A program made the translations under genes and the position numbers. A model generated the notes under the pieces. It saw nothing but the letters and a program-made list of their open reading frames with translations, did not search any database and was not told where the DNA came from. DNA of 64,000 nt from Pseudeuparius sepicola. Its lineage: Eukaryota > Arthropoda > Insecta > Coleoptera > Anthribidae. Shown here one piece after another: positions 12,101 to 22,892 of the stretch; the first letter of the stretch is position 1; every line of letters starts with the position of its first letter. The stretch covers positions 13,720,001 to 13,784,000 of the forward strand of contig OY987306.1 in the NCBI GenBank assembly GCA_963920635.1, given 5' to 3'.

Positions 12101-12930
12101 AAAACCTCTCACTTAAATTTTCTTCGAAGTAATATCCTACTCGAGAATGTCGAAGAACTTGACGAACAGCAAAAAATTAATTACAACCATGAAACCAAGA
12201 CCTGCCACCGAAGTATCAATGAAACAGAAACAACTAATACAAACAAATCTTTTGGCCAATTGGCCAAAATTTTAAAATAACATCGAAAAATATACAAATA
12301 ATTTCGACGTTTGTCAAACAGCGAAATATGACAAAAAAACTCCCAAAAGTTAAATTTAATATTACTCCTAGCCCTTCCAAACCTTTCGAAATTATACATG
12401 TCGACACGTATCAAATAGAAAATCAGAAGTTCTTAATTGAGCAATTCTCGCGTTACGCCCAAGCGTACAAAATAGTTGGAGCTAGTGGCATCAACACAAT
12501 CGATTATCTTTTAAAATATTTAACACATCACGGCATTCCCCACTATTATTTCAGACGGTGGTACTGAATTTAACCACAGCATTGTTAAAACTTTTAATAA
12601 GTTGCTTAAAATAAATTTACACATAACTACCCATTACAACCCTAATAGCAACAGCCCCGTCGAATGACTTCATTCTACACTTTCGGAAAATATTAGATGT
12701 CTTAGGATTCAAGACAAAACCAGTAGGATCAATCAATTAATGATGTATGGAATTTTAGCCTATAATAATTTTATACACACTGTGACAAAACAAACCCCTT
12801 TTAGTATTATTGGTGGACATACTAACACCCTCGATCCCTTTGACATGAAAGAGGAAGTTATCATAAATGACAATATAGAAAATCACAAGAAACATACAAA
12901 ACGAATGTATTCTAGACGCCAAGGACGGTG
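9120..12930 (+). pseudogene. pol: pol pseudogene of gypsy A (protease, RT, RNase H, integrase)
   Basis: Protease: LLLDKGASKSLL at about 9164, where the catalytic Asp-Thr-Gly is Asp-Lys-Gly. Reverse transcriptase: EEVQRQINKMLEDGI and SPWSSPIWIVPKKPD (about 9950-10060), VVDYRKVDDKTV, then VIDDVLKELQHK where a foreign segment begins (10325). RT sequence resumes at about 10799 with IFSSSLEEP, LANLKLVFQKL and IKSFLGLLGCYRKFIRDFAKITKP; the YxDD box lies in the lost part. RNase [39 protein letters not shown] (about 11210-11350), with DALSRVE at 11492. Integrase: FEIIHVDTYQ, SDGGTEFNHS, then NPNSNSPVE followed immediately by a stop. Many stops and frameshifts; inactive. Confidence 0.8.
10325..10798 (+). 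mobile_element. foreign segment in gypsy A RT, beginning CAGGGTGCTCC after TA
   Basis: RT coding sequence stops at about 10322 and resumes at about 10799. The intervening 474 bp begins TA-CAGGGTGCTCC, the same style of end (TA, then CAGGG) as the mariner-type elements elsewhere in this window. I do not find the matching inverted end, so it may be a truncated element or a replacement. The RT part that should encode the YxDD region is missing, so insertion was accompanied by deletion or gene conversion. No coding motif is seen. Confidence 0.5.
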
Positions 12931-13233
12931 AACGCTACGATAAGTGACTGAGGTCAACAATAAGATTAAGCTCTTCAAAAAACTAACAGATGACTATGAG
13001 AAAACGATAAATTTTATTGTTAAAAATCAAGAGAAAATTAAGGAATATTTCAAAAAAATACGGCGAAATTCTTCAGAGCGAAACAGACATATTTTACAAA
13101 TACACAGTTTATTTGAGCTTAATAGACCAAATGTTGACAATCTCGAAAATGGCATAACTTTTGCTGGACTACACACTGTCCATCCGGATATCTTAACTAT
13201 AAACGATCTTTTAAATCAGTTGACCCACATCTG

Positions 13234-14694
13234 CAAGGTGAGTTTTTTTCGATGACCACTATAGGGATCTCGGAAACTAGCAGAGCTAGAACAAAGGTTA
13301 AATGGGGAAAGAATTGCAGTTTTGAATGCTCAATCTAATGCCCCTTTTGGATTTTTAAAAAAAGTTCATGGCTCACGAGATATTTTGAAAAGAGTAATTT
13401 TTTGCTATTTCATCAGATCTCTGTAGCTCCGTTATTTCTGATTATACAGAAAAACTGTAAAGACAAAAATTGTAAATAATTTTGGGCTAAATAAAATAAT
13501 CTGATCAAATTTTTTATGTTGTTTGTGATTTTTGAGTTATGACATAAACATGTGTTTTTTAAATGTAAATCATAGTTGGCTGTGGCCTTATCAAATCGGC
13601 CATTTTTTGTGCTTTCCAAAAATATAACACTCGGCATAGTTATTATAAAAAATAAAATAGCTATGGCCGATTTTCTGATTTTTTTTAAATTTTCACATAG
13701 TCAGCCATGGAATATTATCATAATTACAGACTATTTTATAATAAGACATACTTCAAACTTTCAAATATTTTATTTTTAGCTGATAACAAAATGTAACAAA
13801 ATAAAACAAAAATTATCATGATGGAGCTCCAACACATAATTATTTGCCCGTAAGAAATTACCTAGATCAGCTCTATCCAAATAGTTGGATAGGGAGAAAT
13901 AGATCTATTTCCTGACCGCCCCGATCCCCCGATTTGTCTGCTTTGGATTTCTTTTTGTCGGGAACAGTACAAAATAAAGTATGAGACAATTGATGAATTA
14001 AAAGCAGCTGTTTTAGAAGCAATTGCCAGTATTGACAGGCGCTCTCTAAGAAAGGCGACAACTTCAGTTTTAAAAAGATGCAATATTTGCATAAATAATA
14101 ATAGTGGATTGTTTGAACACCTTTTAAAATAATATTTGAATTTGAGTTTTTTTTTTATTTTGTTGCATTTTGTTACCAGCTAAAACAAAACATTAGAAAG
14201 TTTGAAGTATGTCTAATTATAAAATATAACGTAATTTCGAAAATATTCCATGGCTGACTGTGAAAAATAACAAAAATCTGAAAATTAGCCATAGCTCTTT
14301 TATTTTTTATAATAACTATGCCGAGTATTATATCTTTGACAAGGCCACAGGCAACTATGATTTACATTTAAAAAAACACAACTATGTCATATCTCAAAAA
14401 TCACAAACAACATAAAAAATTTGTTCAGATTATCTTATTAAGCCCAAAATTATCTACAATTTTTGTCTCTGCAGTTTTTCTGTATAATCAGAAATAACGG
14501 AGCTACAGAGATCTAAAGAAATAGCAAAAAATCACTCTTTTCAAAATATCTAGTGAGCCATGAACTTTTTTAAAAATCCAAAAAGGGCATTAGATTGAGC
14601 ATTCAAAACCGCAATTCTTTCGCCATTTAATCTTTGTTCTAGCTCTGCTAGTTTCCGAGATCCCCATAGTGGTCATCGAAAAAAACTCACCCTG
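13234..14694. mobile_element. Tc1/mariner-type foldback element with long TIRs, inserted in gypsy A env
   Basis: The right end is GGTCATCGAAAAAAACTCACCCTG then TA (14695). The left end is the inverted copy CAAGGTGAGTTTTTTTCGAT, with a diverged first few bases. Arms of roughly 550 bp are inverted copies of each other, for instance TCTCGGAAACTAGCAGAG at 13268 against CTCTGCTAGTTTCCGAGA at 14643, and GTTGTTTGTGATTTTTGAG against its complement near 14397. A transposase remnant lies in the middle. One arm has a further partial copy at 17437-17805, so the family was mobile here. TA insertion and the CAGGGTG-type end are as in Tc1/mariner; arms this long are unusual for mariners. Confidence 0.75.
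13868..14131 (+). pseudogene. mariner-type transposase, C-terminal remnant
   Basis: Between the two arms the plus strand reads LYPNSWIGRNRSIS then a stop then PPRSPDLSALDFFL, followed by a GTVQNK stretch and, in another frame, ETIDELKAAVLEAIASIDRR, VLKRCNICINNN and FEHLLK. This is the familiar end of the DDE/D catalytic domain in insect Tc1/mariner-group transposases (WPPRSPDLxPLDFFLWG, with the last catalytic Asp in SPDL) plus its C-terminal tail. It carries at least one stop and one frameshift, and the first two catalytic residues are absent. It explains the family of the surrounding foldback. Confidence 0.75.
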
Positions 14695-15523
14695 TATACA
14701 AAAGACGAAATTGTAAATTTAAATACTTTCGACTGGTATACTATAATAAGAACAAATTGTTTCTTTGCCAAAGATCAATTAATTTTCGCCATAGAAATAC
14801 CATTATGAATCCAAATGTTTTCGATTATTTCCACTTGATTCCAGTCCCTAGCAAAAATCATACCGTTGTTATTCCCCCTAAACCTTATATTATGGCTCTT
14901 CACCAAAATGTATACCAATATATGGAACCACCATGTACAAACGGACTGCATTGCCAGTGTTATTCGAGGAAAAGAAGCAACCTGTCATTTCATCGGAATT
15001 CAACCGGAGTTACACGTTATTGAAAAAATCAACGAAGAATACCTCATCATCATGACAACAAAACAAGGGAAATCAAAGATAACTTGTCAACATTCAGAAT
15101 TTGCAATACTTTCGGGGATCAAACTAATCAAAGTCCCACGAAACTGTTCAATCGAAATCGACAATGTTAAATACACCAACAAAGAAATGATAACCCAGGA
15201 GCATCCATTATTTTTATCTGCATTAAACGTATATACAGAATACAAACAAAAAAAAAACAAAATTTTCCAAAAATTAAACTGACCAATATATCACTAAAGG
15301 ACATCAAGAACTCTGTAAAACCCCATTTCACTTGAAGACGTTCAAAGTAGCTCTCAAACCTAGATTCGTTGGCTACTGACAGGACTTGCACTCGTGGCAG
15401 CTCTGTCCCTTTTTCTGTATAAATTTAACAGAAGATTCATCGAACGAAGAGAGAAGATCTATCAACTTCAATCGGCTCCTTCGACTCTTTTCGACCCTGC
15501 AATCGCCGTCTAATTCAGGGAGG

Positions 15524-15688
15524 AGTTATATGGACAAAAACACCTCACTGTTACCAAAAAATTCCCTGAATAGACAGTTATAAACCTAAGCACTTTTTAT
15601 TGTATAAAATACGACATACGTCTATCTGCTCTTGTACCTTAAAAATAAAGTTTTTAAAAAGAACTCTGCTCCAGCGCGTTATTTTATT
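15524..15688 (+). repeat. 3' LTR of gypsy A
   Basis: 165 bp, preceded by the purine tract TTCAGGGAGG. It has the same start (AGTTATATGGAC), TATA-like box and AATAAAG as the 5' LTR. TGTG follows at 15689 as target duplication. Confidence 0.85.
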
Positions 15689-15692
15689 TGTG

Positions 15693-16339
15693 TATTATTA
15701 GAGCTCTTGCCGTGAAAAGTGTAATGACATTCTCGAGGAATATGTGTCAGCTAGATGCTGAACGCAGGAAGTCCAAGGATTGCTAGCAATCTGTTATTGT
15801 CCCATCAACCAGGTAACCAGATAAATTCATGAACTATTTTATTTTTTGTATTTAAATTATGTAAATTTAACGGCAACGTCGCGGCCGGCGACATGTGCTC
15901 TACCAGAACGCCTCATTCCCGTGCGTTCCGGTGCGTAATAATAATTATATTAGTTCTCTTTATGATGATTAAAATAGGTTGTTTTGATTAAGTTGTATAA
16001 TTTCTCAACCTAGTTAACTTCTTCGTTTCCTGAATGCATTAATTTAAAATTAAAACCAACAAAAATCTTGGATCTATGTTGTACTTTAAACTAAAATAAT
16101 TTCCATTTTACACAAAACGACAACCAAGACATTACATTATTTATTGACCCGTAAAAATCATTTAGAGTTAAAAATGGCCGCCAAATTATTCCCTCGGTCG
16201 GACGTCTCTTTTGCGCGTTATAGGTTGCTATAGTTATATAGTACAGGAACGGCAAGCTGCTGTTTTCCTCCGTCTCCATTGTGAACTTAATTGTTGTTCC
16301 TCGAACCATTTGAAAGTGACTAAATTTTCCGTATTTTAG

Positions 16340-16370
<31 letters not shown>

Positions 16371-16929
16371 AGTTGGAAAAGCGTCTAGGCTATTTTTGAA
16401 GATAGAAATCCCGTTCTTGCTAGATACTGGGGTAACAGAACACGCCCAGTACAGCGCCATTACCGCCGAAGACCAAGGGGATGCTGCGTGAAAGAAACAA
16501 AGTTTTGACCAGTTACAAAATTGGAAGAAAATTGATTATGATAAATGGAAAATAAAGTCCGGCAGTCGCGTACCATTTACATCTTAAGAAGTACTTACAT
16601 AATATTATAACAGTGACTATGATTTAGTTTTAATTTATTATCAGCAGCTTTCATTTTAACGCATCCTGCGACGCTGTTATTTGTAACTTCACAATAGTTG
16701 TTTAAAATAATATTAACAGTAACAGAAATAATTTTCTGCCACAGTTGAGAAGTAGAGTGAACTTTGCAGTCAGAATCAGGGGAAATATCATAGTTTAAAA
16801 TTGTCTGCCAAATAATTGATATTTTTTCTGATATTTTTCATTCATAAAAAATTCAATTGCCAGTAATTTTTAAATCGGATTTTAGATTTATGTATGTAAA
16901 TACTCACGACAGTGTGTGATGAAACTTGA
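15693..16929. other. unassigned, with a (TGA)10 microsatellite
   Basis: The only clear element is a perfect (TGA)10 run at 16342-16371. A 72-codon minus frame (16091-16309) has no recognised motif. A short GC-rich patch lies at 15880-15930. Nothing else can be supported. Confidence 0.5.
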
Positions 16930-18813
16930 AAATCCTCCCTGTGAATAGCCCGAATCCGTTGTTCAGTATCGAGGAAGGTGTCAATTAGTTCAAATTTATT
17001 TTTAACACTTGCATGTTTTGATGCATAACCTTAAACAAATGCCTTTCCTTGATACTTTCTTTAACAGTTTTTAATTGCTATTTAACACCATAATCGGTTT
17101 TCGATTTTAATGATTCGATTTGCTGCAAATATACAGGACATCTTTTATCTGTAGCTGAATGCCTCGTGTCTAGATTGGTTTTAAATCTTTTGTTATAATT
17201 ATCGCCGTTGTGACATTTTAAGTCGTCTGTTATATCACATCTTTTCAATTCATGATCTCCGGTGCATTTAGGGCAAATATGTATAATTGATTTACAATCT
17301 TTGGGAAAGTGACCAAAACTAGAACATTTATAACAGCGAATAATGTTAAGAGATTCAGTGACAAAACATCTTTTAAACTCAACAAATAGATAACCGGCGG
17401 TTATAATTTTTTTGAAGATAGTTGGATTGATTTTTTGCTGATTATACAGAAAAACTGTAGAGACAAAAATTGTAGATATGTAATCCAATTTTTTATGTTG
17501 TTTGTGATTTTTGAGATATGACATAGACTTGTGTTTTTTTAAATGTAAATCATAGTTGGCTGTGGCCTTATCAAATCGGCCATTTTTTGAGCTTTTCAAA
17601 AATATAATACTCTGCATAGTTATTATAACAAATAAAATAGCTATGGCTAATTTTCTGATTTTTTTCTTAATTTTCACATAGTCAGCCATGGAATATTTTC
17701 ATAATTACGTTCTATTTTATAATAAGACATACTTCAAACTTTCAAATATTTTATTTTTAGCTGGTAACAAAATGTAACAAAATAAAACAAATTATCATGA
17801 TGTCTATACACTTATTTTCGCGTTGAGGTTTAGTTTTTTTTAGAATTTTGAAGTAAACAGCTCCTACAGTGTGTAAAGAGTTTAACGTAACTATATTTCT
17901 AGAAAGTTCTTCGTCGGTTTTATCAGTCTTTGCAACGTTCATTATTTTAACACGAGGATTGTACTTTTGCGGTATTGAAACGTTGCAAATCTTACCAGCC
18001 GTTCTTTCGATGTTTATTTTCACATTCTTCAAAAAGTTACTATTTACACAATTCACCACTAACTTTCATTTCCTTGATGTGTGAAATACCGGGACCGATT
18101 TCAGCAGTTTATTTTCGTTTTGAACTCCGTTAAATCTAACTGGTCACTGTATCTTTTTGCACGGAGTATTGGTACTGCAGGGTTTTCTTTATTTTGAATA
18201 CGATAACGGTGGCACCTCCTCGCGGTTTATAGTGGAACTAGACTTTATGTTTTGTTATCAAGAAATTCGCCAGCTCTTCGAATAGTAGATAACTGATTTT
18301 TGTTTGGGAAACATGGGTCAACCTCTTCAAAAGTCGCATTTTTAACAATTTACTTAATATCTCCAATTCAGTACTTAACTTACTTAACAGTTCTATCTCA
18401 CGATTTTTGTGTTGCACTTCTGTTTTCAACGTATGCACGTTTACTTCCGATTCTACTGTAGATTGTAATGTAGTAGCATCCTCGGCGGCCTTTTGTTGGC
18501 AGTCCAAACATAATCAGTTGCTTTTATCAACTTGAAAGAATTTGGACGCTAGTTCGAAGCATGCTTGATGAAAGATAAATGCACAAGTTTTACATTTTAC
18601 ATAATAACATTTCACTGTCATCATCACCCGCCGACATGACAGATCTGGTGCCCATCTAAATGCAACTGGAGGAATGAAGGGTACATTTCGTAACAAGTAC
18701 ACGCAAATCATTAAACCTTTCTTTAGACCAGCTACCATACCTATTAGGAAACCTATCACGCGTTCAAGCTCGACTACTTCGATTGGAGGTGGCGGTATGA
18801 GTTTAACTTTCAA
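16930..18813 (-). pseudogene. LINE ORF1 (PHD-like finger, coiled coil, RRM-like, CCHC knuckles) plus start of ORF2
   Basis: Minus-strand order: a PHD-like Cys/His segment (CYYVKCKTC, FHQAC, then LCLDCQQ) at about 18620-18500; a coiled coil (TEVQHKNREIELLSKLSTELE) at 18430-18350; an RRM-like stretch with YNPRVKIMNVAKTDKTDEE at about 17960; and CCHC knuckles CYKCSSFGHFPKDC and CPKCTGDHELKRC at about 17330-17230, ending HSATDKRCPVYLQQ. This is the ORF1 architecture of Jockey/CR1-group LINEs. An in-frame TGA lies inside the PHD-like finger at about 18513-18511. ORF1 is split by a mariner-arm copy (17437-17805). Just beyond it, KNKFELIDTFLDTEQ at about 17010-16960 looks like the first residues of an ORF2 endonuclease, after which similarity stops. 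Inactive. Confidence 0.75.
17437..17805. mobile_element. partial copy of the mariner-type arm of 13234-14694
   Basis: This stretch matches the left arm of the env-borne element almost throughout. It starts at GATTATACAGAAAAACTGTA and passes through TGTTGTTTGTGATTTTTGAG, TGGCTGTGGCCTTATCAAAT and CATAGTCAGCCATGGAAT to ATTATCATGATG. It interrupts ORF1 between the RRM-like part and the zinc knuckles. Only one arm is present and no TIR end is visible, so it is a fragment. Confidence 0.8.
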
Positions 18814-18933
18814 CCGAAAACCAATAAAATAAGTGTCCTGGAATGATGTACCGAATTAAACGAAATCGATGCCATTGTTAATGAATTAAAGCTAATAAAT
18901 ACAAAAACCTTGTAATATTTAGTTATTTTAAAA

Positions 18934-19570
18934 ATGAGCGTCAACAAGTTCGGACAGTATTCTCACTCCAGAACAAACACCCGGAGTTCTCATGTCTCTA
19001 TACCTCTGGGCGGGGTCATACTTGAATTAACTCCTGACGGTGCTATAGATGCGATGAATTTAAAAATTAGCAATCTTGACACTCCGATCGGAAAAGGAGA
19101 CTCAGCCACCAAAGAATATATTGATCGGGGTATAAAAAAACCTTCTAAATAAGACAACCAAAACATTAAATCCCGTTATTAAATATACGAATAAACTTAT
19201 AAAAGAGTCTCGCTTGCTACGCAAAAAGAAGTAAAGGCAAAAATTGATTCTAAACTAATTAGAGTGGGTGTGAGAGATGCGAAAATATTGAGAGATGTAT
19301 TGGTTATTAAGGGACAGATTCAACTAATAGAAGTTGGAGACGTCAACCGTCAAACAGACTTTGTTAGTATATTGAAAAATTTATAGGACAAAATTCAAAA
19401 TGTGGAAATGGTCTTAAAACTAAAGTAAATGTCGTGGAAATAGCAGCGGAGAAAGCTATTTTGGAAATCAATAAAAGGCTCGAAACGATGTATAGAATAA
19501 TAGAAACGACTGAGCAACGGGGTGAGATGCCTGCAAAGAAACCGAAAATTATAAAATTATAATATGAGCT
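18934..19570 (+). pseudogene. fibre-like ORF next to the integrase module
   Basis: An ATG at 18934 opens a 72-codon frame containing FGQYSHSRTNTRSSHVSIP, ELTPDGAIDAMNLKISN and DSATKEYIDRGI. The pattern 'TPDGxxDAxNxxIxN...D..ATKxYID' is the repeat style seen in tail-fibre or attachment-like proteins. After a stop at 19150 the similarity to a helical protein continues in shifting frames (KAKIDSKLIRVGVRDAKILR, EINKRLETMYRIIETTEQ) to PAKKPKIIKL at 19558. I do not know its function. Its place directly upstream of the integrase suggests it belongs to the same element. Family recall, not a search result. Confidence 0.45.
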
Positions 19571-20450
19571 CCAATTATTCCAAAGGAAAAACCCAACTTA
19601 TTGAAGAATTGCACAAGCTACACAAAAAAATTATACTCGTCGTATAAGTGTAATAAAAACAAAATAGAAATTTTAAATTTATACTAGTCTTGATTGATTG
19701 CTTTTCGAAATTCGTCTGGTGTAAACCACTGAAATCAGAAGCTGGTGAAGAAGTTACAAATGCTTTTGCGGAAACTTTAAAAAATCAAATAATCGACAAC
19801 CTCAAAATCTTCAAACAGATCACGGAAAAGAATTGTACAGCGCGCACTTTAAAAAACGGATGAATACATACAATATCAACCACTACAGTATGTTTAACAA
19901 TACGAAAGCAGCTATTGTCGAGTGATTCGTACTTTAAAAGAAAAGTTATTCAAATATTTCAGTTTAAGCGGGAAATATAAATGGCTCGATATGCTACCTG
20001 CTCTAGAGCGGGACTACAATAATCAAAAACATAGAACTATCCAAATGAAACCTAAAGACGTGAATAAGAACAATGAATAACACCTATTGAAAACTCTTTA
20101 GAGTCATTTGATAATTTACGCTAAACAAAAATTTACAGTTGGCGATATGGTTAGAATAAGCAAGACTAAGCATATATTCAATAAAGGGTATATGCGCAAT
20201 TGGACCACTGAACTCTTTAAAATTTTCAAAGTGAAAATTGCTAATACTGTCACATATTTATTTACTGGAGTATACTAGTGGGAATCCTATAAAAGGAGGT
20301 TTAAATACCGAAGAATTACAGAAAACTACAAATCCGGATATTTACCTCATGGAAAAAATCTTGAAGAAAAAAGTCCGGAAATTATTTGTACGCTGGTTTG
20401 GTCTCGACAAATCTCACGACTCGTGGATAGATGGCGCTAACATTTTATGA
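19565..20450 (+). pseudogene. retroviral-type integrase with chromodomain, Polinton/Maverick-like
   Basis: Segments in several frames make one integrase: LIDCFSKFVWCKPLKSEAGE (first catalytic Asp, about 19693), TDHGKELYSAHFKKRMNTYN (second Asp, about 19815), NTKAAIVE followed by a stop (catalytic Glu, about 19915), RTLKEKLFKYFSLSGKYKW, and the KHRTIQMKPKDVNKNN segment near 20030. After these come an SH3-like stretch (FTVGDMVRISKTKHIFNKGY) and a C-terminal chromodomain with VRKLFVRWFGLDKSHDSWID (20238-20450). A protein-primed Polinton-like element or a related DDE integrase gene fits the motif order. The zinc-binding N-terminus is largely deleted. Stops and frameshifts make it dead. Confidence 0.6.
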
Positions 20451-20539
20451 ACATTTTGGTGGTGGGGATGAAAATTTAACAAGAAAAAAATTGAAATGTG
20501 ACATTCACTTTTCGTTAGTACTTCACAGAGTACGGTTTG

Positions 20540-21010
20540 GTAAAAAATCAGCGACAACATAGAAGAATTTACTACTAAATTCTTCTATAGCGACAGTGGC
20601 TACAGTTTTCCGAGACCTTGTTGCGACTACAACCACGAATTGAATAGGATGGTTAATTTCTACGAAGAAGCGATAAAAGAAGACCACTTGATTCTGGACA
20701 CGAGCTTTACGCTGAAACCTAGCAATTATTATACTGTGGATTGAGTCCGGCTAGGTGTTTTACCCCGGCAGCAAATATTATTAACCAACTAAATACGAAA
20801 AATTACAATAATGTTTATATGGATCATCTGGAATGGAGCGAGCTAATTTTATGTTTGAGTAAATTTATGGAAGAGTTTTTATCCGTGATGATGCTACTGC
20901 CGCTACCACGAAGATTGCCAATATGGAGCTATCCACGATGGTCGGCTTGGACGGAGTGAAAATTGTAGTACTTAACAAAGAACAACATTTCTCAATATTT
21001 TGTCGAATCA
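20540..21010 (+). pseudogene. unassigned ORF downstream of the Polinton-like integrase
   Basis: In one frame (about 20548-20742) the plus strand encodes FYSDSGYSFPRPCCDYNHEL and EDHLILDTSFTLKPSNYY. In the next frame (20741-20890) it encodes CFTPAANIINQLNTKNYNN and MDHLEWSELILCL, then KIANMELSTMVGLDG follows in a third. The three pieces read as one protein with two frameshifts. I recall similar proteins next to the same integrase in insect genomes but cannot name a function. No DNA polymerase B, ATPase or protease of a Polinton is visible, so the element is heavily truncated. Confidence 0.4.
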
Positions 21011-22892
21011 GATGTTTTCTAATTACTTAGAATAGATACAATTATTTCAATAAAAATAGATTTATTGTTAAATTTTAAAATAACCGATTATAATAGTTTT
21101 TTGTCAATGAACTTTTAATGAAATGTAATCATGTTTTAAGTTAGTAGCTGATCATGTTTTAAGTTAGTAGCTGATTTGTACAGGAGAAGATATTTTTAAA
21201 TAAAACAATGAAAAAATAGTTAACTTGTATAACGACAGTTTCGACCCAGCTAGCGAAACTGGTTATATGACTCGATTATATGACACTTGAAATAAAATAC
21301 ACATTTGAAAACAATTACCATGGCTGTTTATTTGAAATATTTGAGAATTGTTTATAAAGAAATTTGAAATTGTTAACATAAAAAAAGTGAAATGTTTTGC
21401 AATAAGACAGAATTACAAACTATTTGAATGGAACAACTGTAAGTTTTAAAATTAAAACAACTCAGCACTGCACGAGAAGTACGAAATTCAAAAGGAAACG
21501 CAAATGTTCAATCTTCTGCACGTAAGATCTTAATGGAACGCTTTAACTTTAGAAACACCTTACATGTAAGTCCAGGAGTAGCTCACAGCACTGCACTGGG
21601 GATCGATGAAGTTGTCGAACCAGGTTCCGATAACGTCACGACCAGCTTGTGACCAAGCACTGACAATCCAACAGCCACTACACAGGCGTGCGATGGAAGT
21701 AGCTCAGTATCTCAGGGTTTCTTGCCAAGTATATCTGTGGATGCATACGCTGGTGGTCAGCAGATGGCAAGGCTCGGACGGCTAGGTAGCTCGGTCTACG
21801 TTCCAGGTGCAGTTGTGCATGAAGAAATAATTCCTGCAAATTAGACTGCTCCGACCTTAAATAAGTGCTGCTAATGTCTCACAGACTGTTTGTTTACAAA
21901 GAAAAAACTAATACTTAATTAATGACGTTACTTAAAATATGACAGTAATAAATAGTTAAATCAAAAAATTACTTTAAATCCCTACTGTATATTCATGAAT
22001 ACACTCCCCCCGTTATATTAAACGGAAATGGAAAGTACAAACTTGACTTGACTAACTGCGAGCCAAAGAGAAGTAAAGAAATATTTGCCGTTTAAGTTAA
22101 TGAAAAAATATTGCAAGTTTGCAAACGACAAAAAAATTCAACTAAATGACTTCATCACGATACTCCGAAAATGACTTAAATTTGCAAAAATATTATATGA
22201 ATAAGCCCGAAATAGCTCTGTTTTGGTCTTCGACTAATAAATTTGGTGTTATAAAAATATTATGACAAAACAAAAAAAGGCGGTCAGGCATTCGAACCTT
22301 GTGTGCTAATTGTGATCACCGACAAAATATAGGTACCCCAACTCAATAGAGCAGCACAGGTCAGGACAATGCAGCAACGCTTACTTCTTGACCGCGATCA
22401 AGAAAGAGGCGTGCAAAAAAGGACAGGCACAGGTGAGTTATACAAATATGGATTTCCCAAAAAATTATAAAAATACGAGTATAATTTTACAATAACTCCC
22501 CTGTCTTTTTGCTTAGTCCTGTCCGGTGCCTTTGCTCCCAAAGTACCAAAACAACGCAACTTCTACATATGCGTCCCTTAACCTCAAAATGGCCGTCCTA
22601 TTCGACGTCCTCGAAAATTCCAAAATCTGAAAAGCCGGTGATCCACATGAAAATACAAAAATACACTTTAAAAGGTTTACACTAAAACAAGATACTGCAA
22701 ACAAGCACACAAGATTACGAAAAGATAGTATCGGGGCGGCGATAAAGATGGATTAAATTCTGGAAAACCAATGCACCCGATACTACCTTTTAGATACTTG
22801 ACAGAACCACCCGAGAAGAACAAAAATGAACAGAAGACTCGGCGTCGTTGACGTTCCTTTCTATCAGTGATTTAGCAGAAAACAGAATATGT
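21011..22892. other. AT-rich region with one short tandem duplication
   Basis: A 23-bp unit (ATGTTTTAAGTTAGTAGCTG plus 3 bases) occurs twice in tandem at 21131-21176. The part from 21440 to 21860 is less AT-rich but has no open frame or motif. Nothing else is supported. Confidence 0.5.

Larger units (their letters stand above)
12940..15283 (+). pseudogene. env: env-like pseudogene of gypsy A, split by a mariner-type insertion
   Basis: The segment at 12944-13232 is a long amphipathic helix (KKLTDDYEKTINF, LNRPNVDNLENGI) as in the post-cleavage part of insect errantivirus envelope proteins, which are related to baculovirus F fusion proteins. Coding sequence resumes at 14697 and continues through 14866-15283 (SVIRGKEATCHF, KVPRNCSIEID), a Cys-bearing ectodomain. 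The signal peptide and furin region lie in frames that are no longer open, and the predicted membrane anchor after 15283 is broken. The related copy in gypsy B (24080-25390) shows the same domain order. It is interrupted by 1461 bp of transposon and by frameshifts, and cannot give a working protein. Confidence 0.65.
7072..15688 (+). mobile_element. gypsy A: full-length, decayed errantivirus-like Ty3/gypsy element with env
   Basis: Two related LTRs bracket gag, pol and env remnants in the standard order on the plus strand. The LTRs start AGTTATATGGAC at 7072 and 15524. Both contain TGTATAAAATACGACA (TATA-like) and an AATAAAG signal, and both end near CAGCGCGTTATTT. Flanks carry a 4-bp duplication, TGTG at 7068-7071 and at 15689-15692, the size expected for gypsy integrase. 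GGCGCAGTCG directly after the 5' LTR resembles the primer-binding site of 17.6/297-type elements, and AGGGAGG precedes the 3' LTR as polypurine tract. Its 8.6 kb includes a 1461-bp mariner-type insertion in env and a foreign segment in RT. All ORFs carry stops and frameshifts, so it is inactive. Confidence 0.88.

Noticed and set aside
16091..16309. 72-codon minus-strand frame
   Set aside because: No motif, no splice or promoter context, no repeat evidence.
22270..22315. Pol III B-box-like GGTTCGAATGC followed by a T run on the minus strand (tRNA or tRNA-SINE)
   Set aside because: No A box at the right distance and no cloverleaf; one 11-bp match is not enough.
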